This document shows, one piece after another, positions 51,439 through 55,197 of a stretch of DNA of 55,197 bases (position 1 is the stretch's first letter; every line of letters starts with the position of its first letter). This DNA is from Candidatus Nomurabacteria bacterium. Its GTDB lineage: Bacteria > Patescibacteriota > Minisyncoccia > Phycocordibacterales > UBA9973. A program made the position numbers and the translations under genes. The notes below the pieces were generated by a model. That model worked only from the letters and a program-made list of their open reading frames with translations, had not been told where the DNA came from and did no database searches. The stretch is from contig JADZCK010000016.1 of the NCBI GenBank assembly GCA_020851595.1, positions 1 through 55,197 on the forward strand. Direction: 5' to 3'.

Positions 51439-51509
51439 AGCGGGGTAGAGAAGAGGTATCTCGTAAGGCTCATAACCTTAAGACTCACGTTCGATTCGTG
51501 ACCCCGCAA
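51439..51509 (+). tRNA. Initiator tRNA-fMet (CAT)
   Basis: It folds with acceptor GCGGGG/CCCCGC, A1 opposite A72 (mismatch, an initiator hallmark), A11-T24 pair in the D stem GAGA/TCTC, anticodon loop CTCATAA and T arm TCACG-TTCGATT-CGTGA. The anticodon stem is TAAGG/CCTTA, so the usual three G-C pairs are AGG/CCT here (one A-T). No CCA is encoded. It is preceded by AT-rich promoter-like sequence. Confidence 0.88.
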
Positions 51510-51649
51510 CACTTCGGCAAGTGACATGCCTTTATGTCCTATGCCGATGTAGCAATTGTTTAGAAAGGCGGCTCGTTTTATCTCGGATCGCCTTCATGCT
51601 TTACCTCGGTGGCATCGCCTTCGACAAAAAGCAAAGCAGTTTGCTTTTT
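51510..51649. other. Spacer between tRNA genes with hairpins
   Basis: No gene is seen. It contains CACTT-CGGC-AAGTG (about 51510) and, at 51622-51653, a perfect 14-bp stem CGACAAAAAGCAAA-GCAG-TTTGCTTTTTGTCG whose 3' arm runs 4 bases into the next tRNA. The latter has no free U-tract beyond the stem, but its T5 run could pause polymerase. Confidence 0.55.
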
Positions 51650-51723
51650 GTCGGCGTAGCTCAGCCGGTTAGAGCGTGGGACTCATAAGCCCAAGGTCGG
51701 TGGTTCGATTCCACCCGCCGACA
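51650..51723 (+). tRNA. tRNA with CAT anticodon, elongator Met or Ile2
   Basis: The 74 bases fold as acceptor GTCGGCG/CGCCGAC, D stem GCTC/GAGC with GG in the loop, anticodon stem TGGGA/GCCCA with loop CTCATAA (bases 31 and 39 are a mismatch), and T arm GGTGG-TTCGATT-CCACC. G1-C72 excludes an initiator. CAT could read AUG (Met) or, if lysidine-modified, AUA (Ile); the sequence alone does not decide. The 3' end reads ACCC rather than CCA. Confidence 0.9.
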
Positions 51724-51767
51724 CCCTCAGTAAAGAGGAATTTTGTTTAAGGTTTTGTAAGAAAAAT

Positions 51768-51823
51768 GCGATCGTAGTTGTTTTGGCTAGTCTAAGACCT
51801 ACGTTTGTAAAAATAAAAATGTT
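51768..51823 (+). pseudogene. Relic of a duplicated tRNA-Asp
   Basis: A 28-base perfect direct repeat (51750-51777 and 51824-51851) covers the upstream flank and the first 10 bases of tRNA-Asp. The two copies are 74 bases apart, exactly the length of the tRNA. The bases after the first copy still echo a D arm (TTGGCTAG) but no longer fold. A tandem duplication followed by decay is the simplest account; an attachment-site scar is an alternative. Confidence 0.55.
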
Positions 51824-51841
51824 AGGTTTTGTAAGAAAAAT

Positions 51842-51915
51842 GCGATCGTAGCTCAATTGGTTAGAGCACCCGCCTGTCACGCGGGAGGTTGCCGGTTCAA
51901 ATCCGGTCGGTCGCG
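51842..51915 (+). tRNA. tRNA-Asp (GTC)
   Basis: Acceptor GCGATCG/CGGTCGC, D arm GCTC/GAGC, anticodon stem CCCGC/GCGGG with loop CTGTCAC, T arm GCCGG-TTCAAAT-CCGGT. Length 74 bases, no encoded CCA. It follows the tRNA relic and precedes a membrane protein gene. Confidence 0.95.
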
Positions 51916-51985
51916 CAAGAATCAAATCTTTTATTGTGAGGTCTTTTACTGGCTTAATAGACACTAAAATTGGTATAATAAAAGT

Positions 51986-52381
51986 ATGAATATGATTTTT
52001 TCTTATATCGCTATATTAATACCACTTGTGGCACTAGATGCTTTGTGGATTTTAGTTTTGGCGAAAAATTTTTATGCGACACAGATAGGTTTTCTTTTTA
52101 GTAAATCTATTATTTTTACTCCTATCATATTTTTTTACTCAATCTATGCGTTTGGTGTGCTTATGCTTGTTGTTCTTCCAGCAATTTCAGTGGGCTCGTG
52201 GCTTCAAGCTCTTTGGCGTGGGGCACTTGTTGGTATTGTCGCATATGGAGCATATGATTTAACTAATCAAGCTACTATTAGTGGTTGGCCAACTATAGTG
52301 ACTCTTGTAGACATGTGCTGGGGTGTGATAGTAACTGCACTTACAAGCATTATCGCTTATTTCATAATCACAAATTTATAA
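51986..52381 (+). CDS. DUF2177 family membrane protein
   Basis: The 131-residue protein has four membrane helices and the DUF2177 signature ALWRGALVGIVAYGAYDLTNQATISGWPTIVTLVDMCWGVIVTAL (about 70-115). The function is unknown. TATAAT ends exactly 6 bases before the ATG, with no Shine-Dalgarno. It ends at a bidirectional terminator shared with the fibre gene. Confidence 0.88.
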   Translation: MNMIFSYIAILIPLVALDALWILVLAKNFYATQIGFLFSKSIIFTPIIFFYSIYAFGVLMLVVLPAISVGSWLQALWRGALVGIVAYGAYDLTNQATISGWPTIVTLVDMCWGVIVTALTSIIAYFIITNL

Positions 52382-52387
52382 GTTAAA

Positions 52388-52421
52388 TAAAAAAAACGCT
52401 TACACACAAAGCGTTTTTTTA
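52388..52421. terminator. Bidirectional terminator
   Basis: AAAAAAACGCTT and AAGCGTTTTTTT form a stem around the loop ACACACA, with A/T runs on both sides. It lies between the converging DUF2177 and fibre genes. Confidence 0.88.
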
Positions 52422-52429
52422 TTTATATT

Positions 52430-55197
52430 TTATTGAGTTGGTGTTTCTGGGGTAGGGGGGATTTCAGGATTTTCTGGTGTGGGTGTGGGCTCTGGGGAAG
52501 GTGTTGGGTCTGGAGAGATAACTGGGTCGGCTTGCGGTAAGCTTTCTTGTCCTAAATCTGTCGAAGGAGTAGAAGCTGGAGTTGGTGTAGGGTCTGATGT
52601 TGGAGTTGGCTCTGGGGCTGGTGTTGGGTTTGGTTCGGGAATTATCACTGAGGCAGGAGATACATTTGCATTTTGCAAGAGTACTTGAAGTTGTTCTTCT
52701 GTGACACAAGTATTGTTTATACAAAGCTTTTCTTTAGCAGTATAAGTTTCGGCAAATATACTTCCTATGCCGTTTCCTGTGTCTGCAAGCCAGGTAGCAA
52801 GTTTGCCAAAGAATCTTTCAGCAAAGGTTTGAGTAATGTTCTCTGTTGTTGTGGGAAGAGTTAAGCTTTCTAAATTGGCATTGAGTTCTTGAATAGCTCC
52901 AACCATGTAAGGGGTCATACCAGCTGTTTGCAAGAACTTTCTGGTTGTACCATCAATCCATGTGCCGTCTGTTACCAATTCTGGCATTACTTTAGCAACT
53001 TCCTGAGCGATGAATCCGTGTTTAACTTCTACTCCATCTTGATCCGTTAACCAATTGTAAGTTACTGGTCTTAGGGCTAATACTTTAGCTAAATTGTCTG
53101 ATTGAGTATTGATATTCTTTTTCAAGGTTTCGTCAGATCCGCAAGTAGGCGCTCCAGCATTTGCTGTGAAGTCACAAGTAGAGTCTGCGTCTTCGAGCCT
53201 CAAGAGGACGGTGGCGTCTGTGACAGAAGTGCTACCAACGTGCAAAAGATAACCGGGGTCTGTTGTGCCGATACCAACATTACCATTACCTAATATTGTC
53301 ATTTTTTCTGTCTGAATATTATCAGATGTGCCTGTGCTTCCTGCTGTGGTTGTAAAAAAACGAATAGAAGAAATCCCAGTGCCAGTAGAAATACCTGAAA
53401 GTAATAGTAAGCTTCCTCCATCTTTGTCTGTTGTTCCTACTGTTGATCCTCCTGCTGATATGGACAAATCTTTACCTTCAGTAGCAGCTGTAGTGTTTCT
53501 TTCTATAAAAATACTTCGCTTGTCAGTACCATCAAAAGATAAAGTACCTGATGGTTTTGTCGTGCCTATTCCAACATTACCGTTAGATAATAATGTCATT
53601 ATGTTGTTATTCAACACATCAAAATCTGTGTTAGCTAAAGAAATATCTAATCTTGTTTTAGAATCTGTACCACTATTTTCAAATCTTGACAGATTAAAAG
53701 CTGCGGCAGCTCCATAAGATTCAGATGCAGTGCCTTGTCTCGCTAACATCAGAACATTTTTAGGATCATTTAAAGTGGCTGCTGCAGTAGGGGTTTGATG
53801 AATTACCATCAATGAGTCTGCGTCGTAAGCAAAACCATTATCGTCGACTACCTTTAAACCAACCTGCATCTTAGAAGAGGGCTCAGTTGTTCCAATTCCA
53901 ACATAGCCATTGCCATCAACATTTATTCTTTGATTTCCTTGTCCATCAGCAATAATAATATTATTTGAAAGGGTAGCAGGCAATCCATTAACGTTTGCTC
54001 CAAGGATTGTGTTATTTACACCGGTTATAATTCCACGTCCTGTATTGTGACCAATTGCAATGTTATTTCCTGAACCATCATCAGCTGTGATGTCTAAATC
54101 ATAAAGAGCAGCATAACCTATTCCAATGTTGTCACTTCCCGTCGTGTTTGAAGATAGTGCTTGAAGACCGAGTGCTGCGTTGTAATTACCAGTAGTATTC
54201 ATTTTTAACGCTTCGAAACCAATTCCTGTGTTATTGAATCCTGTAGTATTGGATGTTAAAACATTTACACCAATTCCTGTGTTATAGCTTCCTTGTGATC
54301 CTGTGCTTCCTGTCATCGTAAAATTTCCAGCATTAAGACCAAGGAAAGTGTTGTACCCAGAAGTTCCGGCTAAAGCGAAATTATGAGAGAAACGATCTCC
54401 TGCTCCAGTAGCAACAATGACAGTGTTAGAAAGATCAGCCGGGAGCCCTGTAACATTTGCTCCAAGGATTGTGTTGTTTATACCAGTCACTATTCCTCGT
54501 GCAGTATTATAACCGATAGCAGTATTATTTCCAGAACCATCATCTGCTGTGATGTCTAAATCTGTTAAAGCGCTTTGCCCAACAGCTGTATTGTGATAAC
54601 CAGTAGTATTACCAGCTAAAGCTGCAAAACCAAAACCGGTATTACCGGTGCCTGTTGTGTTTGCAAAAAGAGAATAAAAACCTACGCCAGTATTATAAGA
54701 GCCAGAGACATTTGTGCGTAAAGCAGAAACTCCGTATGCAGTGTTTTGATTACCATCAGTGTTGTTTTCGAGAGCAAAAGTACCGTTTGCTGTATTATCT
54801 ACCCCAGAAGTATTAGAAAAAAGAGCGTGGTATCCAGTAGCAGTTAAACGAGTACCTGTCGTTGTTAAATTTCCTGCTCCACCCAAAAAATAAGCATTCT
54901 GAGCGGTTATAGCATATGCCATATTAATACTGTTGTATTTGTATGCAGAACCAGAAGAAATATTTGTATTTCCAGCTACATCCAGGCTATATCCTGGATT
55001 TGTAGTTCCGATTCCAACATTACCCGTACTTCCTACGTTTATTCTTTGATTACCTTGTCCATCAGCAATGATAATATTGTTTGAAAGGGTAGCAGGCAAA
55101 CCTGTAACATTCGCTCCAAGAATTGTGTTGTTGATACCTGTTACTATTCCTCTTCCAGTGTTGTAACCAAGAGCAGTGTTATTATTTGTGTTGTTTG
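52430..55197 (-). CDS. Large fibre-like surface protein with S74 chaperone domain and Pro-rich tail (5' end beyond window)
   Basis: The frame is open to the right edge, so at least 922 residues are encoded and the N-terminus is missing. Most of it is beta-helix-like repeats: NTAxGYxAL units and three long repeats (xxNTGRGIVTGINNTILGAN..., 'GLPATLSNN' style), interrupted by VGIGTTxP modules. Near the C-terminus is a Peptidase_S74/intramolecular chaperone domain (SDETLKKNI...LRPVTYNWLTDQDGVEVKHGFIAQEV), which trims itself after trimer folding in phage fibres. A tail of about 70 Pro/Thr/Glu-rich residues follows. It is probably a trimeric appendage or adhesin. Confidence 0.85.
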   Translation of the reverse strand, partial: NNTNNNTALGYNTGRGIVTGINNTILGANVTGLPATLSNNIIIADGQGNQRINVGSTGNVGIGTTNPGYSLDVAGNTNISSGSAYKYNSINMAYAITAQNAYFLGGAGNLTTTGTRLTATGYHALFSNTSGVDNTANGTFALENNTDGNQNTAYGVSALRTNVSGSYNTGVGFYSLFANTTGTGNTGFGFAALAGNTTGYHNTAVGQSALTDLDITADDGSGNNTAIGYNTARGIVTGINNTILGANVTGLPADLSNTVIVATGAGDRFSHNFALAGTSGYNTFLGLNAGNFTMTGSTGSQGSYNTGIGVNVLTSNTTGFNNTGIGFEALKMNTTGNYNAALGLQALSSNTTGSDNIGIGYAALYDLDITADDGSGNNIAIGHNTGRGIITGVNNTILGANVNGLPATLSNNIIIADGQGNQRINVDGNGYVGIGTTEPSSKMQVGLKVVDDNGFAYDADSLMVIHQTPTAAATLNDPKNVLMLARQGTASESYGAAAAFNLSRFENSGTDSKTRLDISLANTDFDVLNNNIMTLLSNGNVGIGTTKPSGTLSFDGTDKRSIFIERNTTAATEGKDLSISAGGSTVGTTDKDGGSLLLLSGISTGTGISSIRFFTTTAGSTGTSDNIQTEKMTILGNGNVGIGTTDPGYLLHVGSTSVTDATVLLRLEDADSTCDFTANAGAPTCGSDETLKKNINTQSDNLAKVLALRPVTYNWLTDQDGVEVKHGFIAQEVAKVMPELVTDGTWIDGTTRKFLQTAGMTPYMVGAIQELNANLESLTLPTTTENITQTFAERFFGKLATWLADTGNGIGSIFAETYTAKEKLCINNTCVTEEQLQVLLQNANVSPASVIIPEPNPTPAPEPTPTSDPTPTPASTPSTDLGQESLPQADPVISPDPTPSPEPTPTPENPEIPPTPETPTQ

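Overview
The window looks like a chromosome segment of a Patescibacteria/CPR bacterium, most likely a Parcubacteria-type lineage. The evidence is an AT-rich genome with short intergenic gaps, a compact set of core genes, several surface proteins of CPR style (peptidoglycan-binding domain plus paired-cysteine 'TGxPC' motifs, AWGENIGW repeats, an S74-chaperone fibre) and a 23S-5S rRNA unit with no 16S gene beside it. TAA, TAG and TGA all end clear genes, so the code is standard table 11.

Layout. 1-2213: a diversity-generating retroelement (DGR): a GC-rich target gene with its variable repeat (VR), a template repeat (TR), an antisense-oriented Avd-like gene and a reverse transcriptase. 2239-11310: housekeeping genes (AI-2E-type permease, metG, tatD, rpsF-ssb-rpsR, then efp, recA and ftsK on the minus strand). 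11369-15138: a regulator with an apparent auto-operator, a 590-base gap with palindromic repeats, and a large S-layer-like protein. 15160-29891: a surface-glycan locus that makes GDP-fucose and carries GT11 and two GT10 fucosyltransferases, GT2 enzymes, Wzm/Wzt ABC export and an initiating sugar transferase. 29991-35807: small membrane peptides, L10 leader with rplJ-rplL, and secreted surface proteins. 35848-40068: 23S-5S rRNA with a 678-base group I intron that carries a tRNA-like cloverleaf. 40100-40746: two GC-rich cassettes. 40779-47997: envelope, folate, Sec and protease genes. 48034-48975: a second DGR-type target gene with a decayed TR. 48991-52421: gatC, gatA, a HEPN-motif protein and three tRNAs. 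52430-55197: a large fibre protein running off the window.

The strongest discovery is the DGR. TR (669-798) and VR (204-333) are both 130 bases long and differ at 20 positions, all of them adenines in the TR. One change turns the only stop-prone TR codon (AAG) into TAG, so the sequenced target allele is truncated. A second GC-rich gene 48 kb away ends in a VR-like segment, and just downstream lies a degraded TR with the same conserved leader (37 of 44 bases identical). The TR appears to have its own -10 element and terminator, giving an RNA of about 205 bases.

Two further patterns run through the window. Many host genes have a -10 box exactly 6 bases before the ATG and no Shine-Dalgarno sequence, which implies leaderless mRNAs, whereas the GC-rich cassettes have strong Shine-Dalgarno sites. 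The 23S intron sits at the classic L2593 site, has no visible endonuclease gene and encloses a full tRNA-like fold with an encoded CCA, although the three chromosomal tRNAs here lack CCA.
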